Below the pieces are notes generated by a model, which saw nothing but the letters and a program-made list of their open reading frames with translations, was not told where the DNA came from and ran no database searches. From contig JACPVY010000662.1 in NCBI GenBank assembly GCA_016197345.1, forward strand, positions 1 through 6,860: 6,860 nt of DNA, written 5' to 3'. The position numbers and the translations under genes are program-made. Of the stretch, positions 1 to 5,207 are shown in pieces. Source of the stretch: Burkholderiales bacterium (GTDB lineage: Bacteria; Pseudomonadota; Gammaproteobacteria; Burkholderiales; Burkholderiaceae_D). Positions within the stretch are counted from its first letter, which is position 1. Each line of letters begins with the position of its first letter.

Positions 1-479
1 CTCCATGGCAGCGCTGGTGGCAAGGGCTAGCGGCGCGTGCTGACGTTTGGCGAAATTGGAGTTTTGCTAGTACCGCCTTCGCCGCCGCGCTATTGGTGGT
101 GATGCTATTGCAACCCGGCGCACCTAGCTTGCCCGCATCGACTTATGTTGCGGCGCTAGAAAATGATCAAGCGAAAACGGTAGCGCTAGTGACAGGCGAT
201 AGTGCGCGGCATGAATTGGTGGTGAAGATGTTACAGCCACCTAGCGTATCGGCGCAGCAAACCTTGCAATTATGGGCAGTGCCGAAACAAGGCAACCCGC
301 GTTCGCTTGGGTTAGTGGCCGTGAATGCAAATGGCAGTTTGACGCTGCCGTTGCCGGCTAATGTAACGCCAAACAATATTCCATTGCTAGCGATTAGCTT
401 GGAGCCAAAAGGCGGCTCGCCTAATCCGAACGGGCCAAGTGGGCCTATCGTATTGAAAGGGGCGTGGGTGCAGATTTAA
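1..479 (+). CDS. anti-sigma factor, RskA-type C-terminal part (5' truncated)
   Basis: The reading frame is open from the window edge (first complete codon at position 3) to TAA at 477-479, giving about 158 visible residues; the N-terminal sigma-binding part lies outside. A Trp/Arg-rich stretch (WQRWWQG, VWRNW) leads into one membrane helix around visible residues 21-36 (FASTAFAAALLVVMLL). The rest would be periplasmic and has the hallmarks of the RskA C-terminal domain: LQLWAVP, PRSLGLV, and a closing AISLEPKGGSPN..GPSGPIVLKG block. Family members are membrane-anchored and hold an ECF sigma factor inactive until they are cut by proteolysis; the sigma gene is usually just upstream, here out of view. 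The TTG at 93 and ATG at 102 fall inside the membrane helix, so neither is the true start. Family call is firm; the partner sigma factor is inferred. Confidence 0.85.
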   Translation, partial: PWQRWWQGLAARADVWRNWSFASTAFAAALLVVMLLQPGAPSLPASTYVAALENDQAKTVALVTGDSARHELVVKMLQPPSVSAQQTLQLWAVPKQGNPRSLGLVAVNANGSLTLPLPANVTPNNIPLLAISLEPKGGSPNPNGPSGPIVLKGAWVQI

Positions 480-501
480 GATTCGGATTTGAAATGACTT
501 G

Positions 502-530
502 CAGGTGCCGCCAACTAGGGTGGGCACCTG
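502..530. terminator. 8-bp stem hairpin after the anti-sigma gene
   Basis: CAGGTGCC (502-509) pairs perfectly with GGCACCTG (523-530) across a 13-base loop, starting 22 bases after the stop codon. There is no T-run after it, so it is only a possible terminator or mRNA 3'-end protector. Its loop and right arm contain TAGGGTGGGC, the same word that opens the repeat at 566, so it may instead be a decayed member of that repeat family. Confidence 0.35.
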
Positions 531-572
531 TGCCTAAGCGGGCTTACGCGCTTGTGAGGATTAGCTGTAGGG

Positions 573-590
573 TGGGCTGCATGCAGCCCA
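573..590. repeat. 18-bp perfect palindrome
   Basis: TGGGCTGCATGCAGCCCA equals its own reverse complement over all 18 bases. It sits at the left end of the 566-744 repeat and would form a cruciform or a tight RNA hairpin. A diverged inverted copy of the surrounding segment lies at 795-829. Confidence 0.7.
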
Positions 591-599
591 TCGGTGTTC

Positions 600-615
600 G
601 GGCAACTTGTTGCCC
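600..615. repeat. 7-bp-stem palindrome GGGCAAC-TT-GTTGCCC
   Basis: GGGCAAC (600-606) pairs with GTTGCCC (609-615) around a central TT. A second, slightly altered copy on the opposite strand is at 720-736 (GGGCAAACAAGTTGCCC). Both belong to the repeat cluster between the anti-sigma gene and argH. Confidence 0.6.
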
Positions 616-633
616 ACGGATTTGATGCATCGT

Positions 634-655
634 AAAAAACACCTCATTTTGGTGT
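634..655 (-). terminator. weak candidate terminator on the minus strand
   Basis: Read on the minus strand, ACACC-AAAATGA-GGTGT forms a 5-bp stem with a 7-base loop and runs into six consecutive T (complement of A634-A639). It faces the right way to end transcripts leaving argH but lies about 190 bases beyond its stop and inside the repeat. The stem is short, so this is tentative. Confidence 0.25.
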
Positions 656-794
656 AATCCCGATGGTTGAACGGCCCAGATTGCGCTTGTACTGTGCAGA
701 GAGCGAGATTTAATGCCGTGGGCAAACAAGTTGCCCATCCTACAAAGACAACAGTGCCTTTCGCGACAGCCTCTTACGCCCAAGCGCAAAAACA

Positions 795-829
795 TGCCCG
801 AACATCGACGGACAACATGTTGCCCGCCC
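795..829. repeat. diverged inverted copy of the 571-603 repeat end
   Basis: This 35-base segment matches the reverse complement of the left end of the 566 repeat at 27 of 35 positions, with no gaps (shared core TGCCCGAACA..CGA). Its centre is the palindrome CAACATGTTG (813-822), where the other copy has CTGCATGCAG. It ends 17 bases before the argH stop, so it could also shape the 3' end of the argH transcript. Confidence 0.55.
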
Positions 830-845
830 ACACGGCTAAAACACC

Positions 846-2237
846 TTAATTTTCCAACCGCACCCGCCAAGCCGCCACTGCTGCCCGCACATTGGCGGGC
901 GCCGTGCCACCAAAACTGACGCGTGAATTGACTGAATTATCGACACCCAGCACGCTATACACCTCTTGCGTGATGCGGCCATCAATCGCTTGCATCGCTG
1001 CTAGTGGAATTTGATCTAGCGTCACGCCTAGCGTATCGGCTTCGCGCACTAAGCGGCCCGTGATGTGATGTGCTTCGCGGAAGGGCATGCCGATTTTGCT
1101 GGTCAGCCAATCCGCCAAATCGGTGGCGGTAGCGTGGCCGGAGCCAGCGGCTTGTTTCATGCGGTCGGCATTGGCTTGCATATCGCCGACCATCCCTAGC
1201 ATGGCTTGCAAGCAGATTTCTAGCGTTTCGACGGCATCGAAGGTTTGCTCTTTGTCTTCTTGCATGTCTTTCGAAAACGTCAGCGGCAAGCCTTTTAGCA
1301 TCGTCAATAAACTCATCAACGACCCCACCACGCGGCCGGATTTACCGCGGATCAGCTCAGCAGCATCGGGGTTGCGCTTTTGCGGCATGATGGAAGAGCC
1401 AGTGGTCCATGCATCTGACAGTTTGATAAAGCCAAATTGCGGCGACATCCACAACACGATTTCTTCCGAAAAGCGCGATAAATGCACCATGCAGAGCGAA
1501 GCAAAGGATAAATATTCGACGGCGAAATCACGATCCGAGACGCTATCCATCGAATTGCGTGTCGGGCCATCGAAATGCAAAGCTTTTGCTGTGTATTCGC
1601 GGTCGATGGGGAAGGAGGTGCCTGCTAGCGCGGCAGCGCCGAGTGGTGATTCGTTCATGCGGCGGCGCGAATCACGCACGCGGGACAGATCGCGGCCAAA
1701 CATTTCGACATAGGCCATTAAGTGGTGGCCAAAGGTAGTCGGTTGCGCGCTTTGCAAATGGGTGTAGCCCGGCATCACGGTCGCGCTATATTCTTCCGCG
1801 CGCTCTAATAAAGTGTGTAGCAGGGCTTCGAGTAGCTCAGCCGCGCGGTCATGCGCATCGCGCACCCACAGGCGGAAATCGGTGGCGACTTGATCATTGC
1901 GGCTGCGTGCGGTGTGTAAGCGGCCAGCGGTGGGGCCAATCAATTCGTGTAAGCGCGATTCGACATTCATGTGGATGTCTTCTAGGTCGCGTGAAAAGGT
2001 GAATTTGCCTGCTTGGATTTCTTCTCGTATGGCCGCTAAGCCTTGCGCGATAGCGCTTTGGTCGGCACTAGAAATAATGCCTTGCTTGGCCAACATTTCG
2101 CTATGGGCAATCGAACCAGCGATATCTTGCATCGCCATTTTTTGATCGAAATCAATCGAAGCATTAATCGCTTCCATCACATTGCTAAGCTTGGTGGTGA
2201 AACGCCCGCGGATGAGCATGCCTTTGTCTGTCGTCAT
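846..2237 (-). CDS. argH: argininosuccinate lyase
   Basis: Cytoplasmic last enzyme of arginine synthesis: splits argininosuccinate into arginine and fumarate. The 463-residue length is normal for this fumarase/aspartase superfamily member. Visible motifs are the substrate loop HTARSRNDQ (residues 108-116), GYTHLQ with the conserved His at 160, [15 protein letters not shown] (199-213), and the superfamily signature [11 protein letters not shown] (280-290), whose serine loop supplies the catalytic base. The C-terminal [10 protein letters not shown] is complete. Wording such as [35 protein letters not shown] and [15 protein letters not shown] is typical of alphaproteobacterial ArgH rather than the usual betaproteobacterial form. 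The N-terminal W-(G/S)-G-R-F motif is altered to LIRGRF. The ATG at 2237 has only a weak GGA upstream; Met7 is an alternative but has worse spacing. No other arg gene is adjacent. Family call is very secure. Confidence 0.97.
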   Translation of the reverse strand: MTTDKGMLIRGRFTTKLSNVMEAINASIDFDQKMAMQDIAGSIAHSEMLAKQGIISSADQSAIAQGLAAIREEIQAGKFTFSRDLEDIHMNVESRLHELIGPTAGRLHTARSRNDQVATDFRLWVRDAHDRAAELLEALLHTLLERAEEYSATVMPGYTHLQSAQPTTFGHHLMAYVEMFGRDLSRVRDSRRRMNESPLGAAALAGTSFPIDREYTAKALHFDGPTRNSMDSVSDRDFAVEYLSFASLCMVHLSRFSEEIVLWMSPQFGFIKLSDAWTTGSSIMPQKRNPDAAELIRGKSGRVVGSLMSLLTMLKGLPLTFSKDMQEDKEQTFDAVETLEICLQAMLGMVGDMQANADRMKQAAGSGHATATDLADWLTSKIGMPFREAHHITGRLVREADTLGVTLDQIPLAAMQAIDGRITQEVYSVLGVDNSVNSRVSFGGTAPANVRAAVAAWRVRLEN

Positions 2238-2413
2238 GATATTCCAGAATAAAGTGTGGCTGAGTTGGCTAGGTTGGCAAAAAGAGTCGTGGTGCTACGT
2301 GCTCACTTAGCGAGTCCACTGAGGGTGGTCGTCTTGCTCGCGGACATGAATAGCATTGTGTGCTAGGAATGTTAGCGCGCTCATACGCGACTTTTTTGCA
2401 TTGCATCAAGTGG

Positions 2414-2422
2414 AGTATAACA
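2414..2422 (-). promoter_or_regulatory. candidate extended -10 promoter for argH
   Basis: On the minus strand TGT-TATACT gives a TGn-extended -10 element with 5 of 6 matches to TATAAT. No good -35 hexamer lies at 16-18 bases. Transcription from here would give an argH leader of about 170 bases, which is long. It is the best -10 seen on this strand between 2238 and 2450, but unproven. Confidence 0.3.
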
Positions 2423-2462
2423 AGGCGTCGCCAATGTCGCACCAGCTATCCGTGGCGCGATT

Positions 2463-2563
2463 GACAAAAATCAGCATGCCCGATGCCGTTAAAAATGTTG
2501 CTACATGACAATTTTCGTCAGCGATGCCTATATTTTGTCACTCCTTTCGACAAAATTAGGCAT
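2463..2563 (+). promoter_or_regulatory. cluster of GACA/TGTC sites, candidate activator-binding region
   Basis: Four AT-tailed GACA words occur: GACAAAAAT (2463-2471), GACAATTTT (2507-2515), GACAAAATA on the minus strand (2539-2531) and GACAAAATT (2549-2557). They lie about 145-240 bases upstream of the predicted transcription start of the pilin gene, a normal distance for enhancer sites of a sigma-54 activator. Known PilR sites upstream of pilA genes are built from TGTC repeats, so PilR is the natural candidate. The sites are directly visible; the identity of the protein is inferred. Confidence 0.5.
2524..2563. repeat. 15-bp inverted repeat with 9-base spacer
   Basis: The left arm ATGCCTATATTTTGTC (2524-2539) and right arm GACAAAATTAGGCAT (2549-2563) are inverted copies matching over all 15 bases except for one extra T in the left arm; spacer 2540-2548. 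No T-run follows and it lies far upstream of the promoter, so a dimeric protein-binding site is more likely than a terminator. Confidence 0.65.
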
Positions 2564-2675
2564 GGTTGACTGCCATTCCCAAAGGAGTGGCTCGAAAAAC
2601 TGTAGCGAGCGGAGCAGATATTGGACTGAGAAACAATGAAGGGATAAAGACGCCATAAAACGATTTATTTAAAGC

Positions 2676-2691
2676 TGGCACGCTGTTTGCA
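2676..2691 (+). promoter_or_regulatory. sigma-54 (RpoN) -24/-12 promoter of the pilin gene
   Basis: TGGCACG-CTGT-TTGCA matches the sigma-54 consensus TGGCACG-N4-TTGCW at every position, with the invariant GG (2677-2678) and GC (2689-2690) correctly spaced. The start site is predicted near 2702, giving a leader of about 47 bases before the pilin ATG. Control of type IV pilin genes by RpoN and PilR is well established in Pseudomonas and relatives. Confidence 0.88.
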
Positions 2692-2748
2692 TATGTCATT
2701 GCATAGCGTTGCAATACTTGTTAAATAACACCACCAAGGAGAAATAAA

Positions 2749-3231
2749 ATGAAAGCCATCAAAAATGCACAAGTTGCTAAAAATATTCAAGCTGGTTTTA
2801 CTTTAATCGAATTGATGATTGTTGTCGCAATCATCGGGATTTTGGCCGCAGTCGCTTTACCTGCCTATCAAAACTACACTGTTAAAGCGAAATTGGGCAA
2901 TGTGCTCAAAGTGACGCAACCTCTAAAAACAGCCATTGCCACTTGCGCCGGCGAATCCGGTGGCGATTTGGCGAAATGCAATTCAACCGATAACACCGAG
3001 CTGCCTAGCTTAGCGGCGACTAAAGAAATCGCTAGTACGACGATAACTGGCGCAGGCATCATCACCGTCACCTTAGCTGCCGATGTTGGTACCAATGTCA
3101 GCGGTGCGACGATCACCATGACTCCCGCCGCCGTCACTGGTAACGCCTCAGCACTTGCTTGGACGAATGCGACTTCGATCGTGCAGGCCGATGCCCCATC
3201 TGCTTACGAAACCATCATGAAAAATAATTAA
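2749..3231 (+). CDS. pilA: type IV prepilin, major pilin (PilA-like)
   Basis: Structural subunit of a type IVa pilus (adhesion, twitching, DNA uptake), inserted in the inner membrane and then polymerised. The 160-residue precursor has a 16-residue basic leader ending in Gly16, followed by [20 protein letters not shown], the canonical prepilin peptidase (PilD) site and hydrophobic N-terminal helix. Phe17 becomes N-methylated residue 1 and Glu21 is the essential Glu5. The mature chain is 144 residues. Its only cysteines are Cys66 and Cys77, so any disulfide would tie the end of the helix to the alpha-beta loop; the usual C-terminal disulfide loop is absent. The globular part is rich in Ala, Thr and Ser. 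The start is supported by AAGGAG (2736-2741) seven bases upstream. It appears monocistronic, between a sigma-54 promoter and a strong terminator. A minor pilin is possible, but the dedicated promoter favours a major one. Confidence 0.9.
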   Translation: MKAIKNAQVAKNIQAGFTLIELMIVVAIIGILAAVALPAYQNYTVKAKLGNVLKVTQPLKTAIATCAGESGGDLAKCNSTDNTELPSLAATKEIASTTITGAGIITVTLAADVGTNVSGATITMTPAAVTGNASALAWTNATSIVQADAPSAYETIMKNN

Positions 3232-3238
3232 AATAAAA

Positions 3239-3278
3239 AAATTAAAATAAGACCGCGACGGCGGTCTTATTTTAATTT
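3239..3278. terminator. strong hairpin terminator after the pilin gene
   Basis: The 18-base arms AAATTAAAATAAGACCGC (3239-3256) and its exact inverse (3261-3278) enclose a GACG loop. The GC-rich top and A/T-rich base give an A-tract before and a T-tract after in either direction, so it can act bidirectionally. It begins 8 bases after the pilin stop. The word AATTAAAATAA occurs twice in tandem (3226-3236, overlapping the stop, and 3240-3250). Confidence 0.9.
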
Positions 3279-3621
3279 GAAAAGGCGACGACACTTGAAT
3301 AAGTTTGTCTCGCAAAATAGATTTTTAAATTTTGTTGTGAAGGCGGTGCATGTGATTAGTGCGATGGTGGTTTTTTAAATGTGCGGTGAATCAAAGATGA
3401 GAGAATTGTGGCTGGCTATGGACGTGTTTTCCATTGGAATTGGTAGCGCTGTCTACTTTCGGAATACGCCTGCAATTTATATTATCATGTCGTTCGCTTG
3501 AAAACCAAAATACCCACGGACAATGCGAACTGCGAATGGTGAGCCACGAGCCACGAGCCGCGCCCAGTCCTTCGGTTTTTCAGTGTCCCCAATTCGCTCT
3601 CAACCCATCTTAGGATGTTCC
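3279..3621. other. 343-bp intergenic region before the FMN reductase gene
   Basis: No confident gene or RNA is visible. An AT-rich patch around 3476-3486 (TTTATATTATC) could supply a -10 element for the downstream gene, but no matching -35 was found. A possible 34-codon frame lies at 3397-3501. A short tandem repeat lies at 3541-3561. Confidence 0.5.
3541..3561. repeat. 7-base tandem repeat, three units
   Basis: GAGCCAC is repeated exactly (3541-3547, 3548-3554) and followed by GAGCCGC (3555-3561). It lies about 60 bases upstream of the FMN reductase start codon and could vary in copy number by slippage; no coding or promoter element is clearly affected. Confidence 0.7.
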
Positions 3622-4155
3622 ATGAAATTACTCGCCTTTGCCGCTAGCAATAGCAAAAAATCCATCAACAAACAATTAGTGCAGTACGCTGCTAGCTTAG
3701 TGGCTGACGCGCAAGTTGAAGTCTTGGATTTGAACGATTATGAATTACCGTTGTTTAGCATCGATAGAGAAGCTGAACTGGGCCAGCCAGCCTTGGCAAA
3801 AGCCTTCTTGCAAAAAATTGCAGATAGCGATGCGCTCATGATTTCGTTTGCTGAGCACAATGGATCTTACTCAGCAGCCTACAAAAATTTGTTCGATTGG
3901 TGTTCTCGCATCAATGGCAAAGTGTTTCAGGGCAAACCGATGGTCTTGCTATCAACCTCGCCCGGCGCGCGTGGCGGTGCTAGCGTGCTCGCCGCGGCAA
4001 CCAACTCGGCGCCATTTTTTGCTGGGGTAGTGAAGGCAAGCTTAGCAATCCCTAGTTTTGGCAGTAATTTTGATGTGGCGCAAGCGAAAGTGAGCCATGC
4101 TGAGTTAGATCAGCAATTGCGCGCTGCGGTCGGTGCGTTGACCGCAAGCGCCTAA
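3622..4155 (+). CDS. NADPH-dependent FMN reductase family protein
   Basis: Flavodoxin-fold NAD(P)H:flavin/quinone oxidoreductase-like protein of 177 residues, cytosolic. The N-terminal MKLLAFAASNSKKSINKQL is the beta-1 strand and FMN phosphate-binding loop of the FMN_red family. The segment EHNGSYSAAYKNLFDWCSR (residues 78-96) is the second flavin-contact motif, and GKPMVLLSTSPGARGGASVL (104-123) the third. Members reduce free FMN, quinones, azo dyes or metals; the substrate here cannot be told. The start at 3622 was chosen because TAGGA (3611-3615) lies six bases upstream and the family begins at this Met; an in-frame ATG at 3523 would add 33 residues of low-complexity sequence encoded by the tandem repeat region. 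The gene stands alone and converges with the small gene at 4241-4441. Confidence 0.9.
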   Translation: MKLLAFAASNSKKSINKQLVQYAASLVADAQVEVLDLNDYELPLFSIDREAELGQPALAKAFLQKIADSDALMISFAEHNGSYSAAYKNLFDWCSRINGKVFQGKPMVLLSTSPGARGGASVLAAATNSAPFFAGVVKASLAIPSFGSNFDVAQAKVSHAELDQQLRAAVGALTASA

Positions 4156-4184
4156 TTTGCTTAGGGTAGTGCGCTTAGGTGGGT

Positions 4185-4216
4185 CGAATGGGCAGGAGGT
4201 TTTGCCTGCGCATTCG
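4185..4216. terminator. hairpin between convergent genes
   Basis: CGAATG (4185-4190) pairs with CATTCG (4211-4216), and after one G/G mismatch GCAGG (4192-4196) pairs with CCTGC (4205-4209), leaving an 8-base loop. It lies between the stop codons at 4155 and 4241, so it could end transcripts from both sides, but no T-run follows on either strand. Confidence 0.5.
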
Positions 4217-4240
4217 AGGTGCCATTCGCTTCAACAATGC

Positions 4241-4441
4241 TTAATCTGGCACGATGGTATAGGGTTTGCGTTGCGCTTTGGCATGAGAAATTTGCTCTAA
4301 CTGCAGCACCAATTCGCTAGGAATGTGGGGTCTGGTGGCCGTGACCAGCTGTTCAAGCAAGTGTTCCAATTGGTCGAGACGTTCGTGGTCAACTAACAAA
4401 TTCCGCATTCCGGCACGCGCTTTAGCACGAATACTTTTCAT
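4241..4441 (-). CDS. small protein of unknown function, 66 residues
   Basis: I do not recognise this protein. GGGAGAAG ends six bases before the ATG at 4441, a strong ribosome binding site that makes the frame credible. The N-terminus is basic (MKSIRAKARAGMR), followed by a Leu-rich amphipathic stretch at residues 14-33 (LLVDHERLDQLEHLLEQLV) that could form a helix or short coiled coil. The tail is polar and ends PYTIVPD. There are no cysteines, signal peptide or membrane segment. Its leader (4442-4691) has only a weak TTGCTC-N16-TATGCT promoter candidate on the minus strand. It is separated from the repair operon upstream by about 250 bases. It could be a small DNA- or protein-binding factor, but that is speculation. 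Confidence 0.55.
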   Translation of the reverse strand: MKSIRAKARAGMRNLLVDHERLDQLEHLLEQLVTATRPHIPSELVLQLEQISHAKAQRKPYTIVPD

Positions 4442-4691
4442 GATCTTCTCCCGATAAGTTTGTCATCAATAAGGTTTCACTGACGAGTCATGCTCCGGGA
4501 CTCTTGATCCTGTATGGCGGTAGCCGCAGCAGGCGCTGAGTGAGCAAAATGCGCAGGCGGGAAGTTGGCCTTAGCAAGGTGTTGCTCTACAACATGTTTG
4601 ATAGCATAGCATTTATTTTCCTGTGAGCAAGTAAATATTTTCACCACGGTGGAAAGAACATAGCGGTTGGTAGGCGTTTACAAAGTGGAGA
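4442..4691. other. 250-bp spacer between the repair operon and the small gene
   Basis: No gene is seen. GAGTC (4485-4489) and GACTC (4499-4503) could form a 5-bp stem with a 9-base loop in the leader of the small gene. No clear T-run terminator follows the methyltransferase stop at 4692, so readthrough into the small gene cannot be excluded. Confidence 0.3.
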
Positions 4692-5207
4692 TTACGCCGC
4701 CACTACATCTATGCCATCTAATCGTGCCTGCCGATTCTCTAGCGCTAGCAAAAAGCGCTTACGCTCCAGCCCGCCAGCATAGCCGACCAAATCGCCATTG
4801 CTGCCAATCACACGATGACAGGGCACGATAATCGATAGCGGATTGCGACCATTGGCTGCGCCAAGTGGGCGGGCCGCTTTCGGTTGGCCGATTTGCTGCG
4901 CGAGGGCGCCATAATTGCTGGTCTGGCCATAGGGAATGCTCAGTAATGCCTGCCACACGCGCTGCTGAAATGGCGTGCCGCCCGCATCAAGTGGTAGTTC
5001 AAAATGTTGGCGCTGACCTGCTAGGTATTCATCTAGCTGCTGCACGGCCCGTTGCAAGATGGCGTGGTCGCGCCGCTCTTGCCAGCCTTGTTCGCGTTCC
5101 GTTTGCCAATGTGCGTGGTCTGGAAAACGCACCGAACATAGACCTTTTTCGCTGCTAGCGATCTTGATTTCGCCGAGGGCGCTGTGATGGTTTAAGTAGT
5201 AAATCAT
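4692..5207 (-). CDS. ogt: methylated-DNA--[protein]-cysteine S-methyltransferase (Ogt/AdaB type)
   Basis: Suicide repair protein that moves alkyl groups from O6-alkylguanine or O4-alkylthymine in DNA to its own cysteine. Its 171 residues equal the usual Ogt length. An N-terminal ribonuclease-like domain (1-75) precedes the DNA-binding domain, with TPFQQRVWQALLSIPYG (78-94) opening the helix-turn-helix, RPLGAANGRNP (113-123) including the helix arginine, and the active site IIVPCHRVIG (126-135) with acceptor Cys130. GYAGG (142-146) follows. The start at 5207 was chosen because GGAGG lies 4 bases upstream and homology begins there; an earlier in-frame ATG at 5282 lies inside the upstream gene. 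The ATG overlaps the TGA of the upstream gene (ATGA), indicating translational coupling in one operon. Confidence 0.95.
   Translation of the reverse strand: MIYYLNHHSALGEIKIASSEKGLCSVRFPDHAHWQTEREQGWQERRDHAILQRAVQQLDEYLAGQRQHFELPLDAGGTPFQQRVWQALLSIPYGQTSNYGALAQQIGQPKAARPLGAANGRNPLSIIVPCHRVIGSNGDLVGYAGGLERKRFLLALENRQARLDGIDVVAA

Larger units (their letters stand above)
566..744. repeat. MITE-like unit with terminal inverted repeats
   Basis: The unit opens with TGTAGGGTGGGC (566-577) and closes with GCCCATCCTACA (733-744); the ends are inverted copies matching at 11 of 12 positions, 179 bp overall. Just inside lie further inverted matches: GGGCAACTTGTTGCCCACGG at 600-619 on the left, and its near-inverse at 716-736 on the right with two extra bases. 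No ORF inside is credible. Short hairpin-rich units beginning GTAGGRTGGGC are common between genes in many proteobacteria and are thought to be non-autonomous or structural repeats; assigning this one to that group is inference. No clear target-site duplication was seen. Confidence 0.6.
2238..2748. other. 511-bp divergent intergenic region between argH and the pilin
   Basis: No credible gene lies here. The half next to argH (2238-2450) holds only the candidate minus-strand promoter and a GC-rich leader-like stretch with no convincing terminator or riboswitch. The half next to the pilin holds the GACA/TGTC site cluster (2463-2563) and the sigma-54 promoter (2676-2691). A 25-codon ATG frame at 2562 has no ribosome binding site and was not called. 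Confidence 0.7.

Noticed and set aside
544..919. Open frames on both strands between the anti-sigma gene and argH
   Set aside because: They are built from the palindromic repeat cluster, have Cys/Arg-rich nonsense composition, and partly overlap the argH 3' end.
1087..1713. 208-residue open frame on the plus strand
   Set aside because: It is antisense to argH, lacks a recognisable domain or good ribosome binding site, and mirrors the codon structure of argH.
2562..2639. 25-codon ATG frame upstream of the pilin
   Set aside because: It has no ribosome binding site, starts inside the inverted repeat, and its composition is not protein-like.
3541..3561. Short direct repeats as a possible CRISPR remnant
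   Set aside because: Units are 7 bases with no spacers, which is a simple tandem repeat.
3523..3621. Upstream ATG extending the FMN reductase by 33 residues
   Set aside because: The extension is low complexity, runs through the 7-base tandem repeat, and lies before a good ribosome binding site and the family's normal start at 3622.
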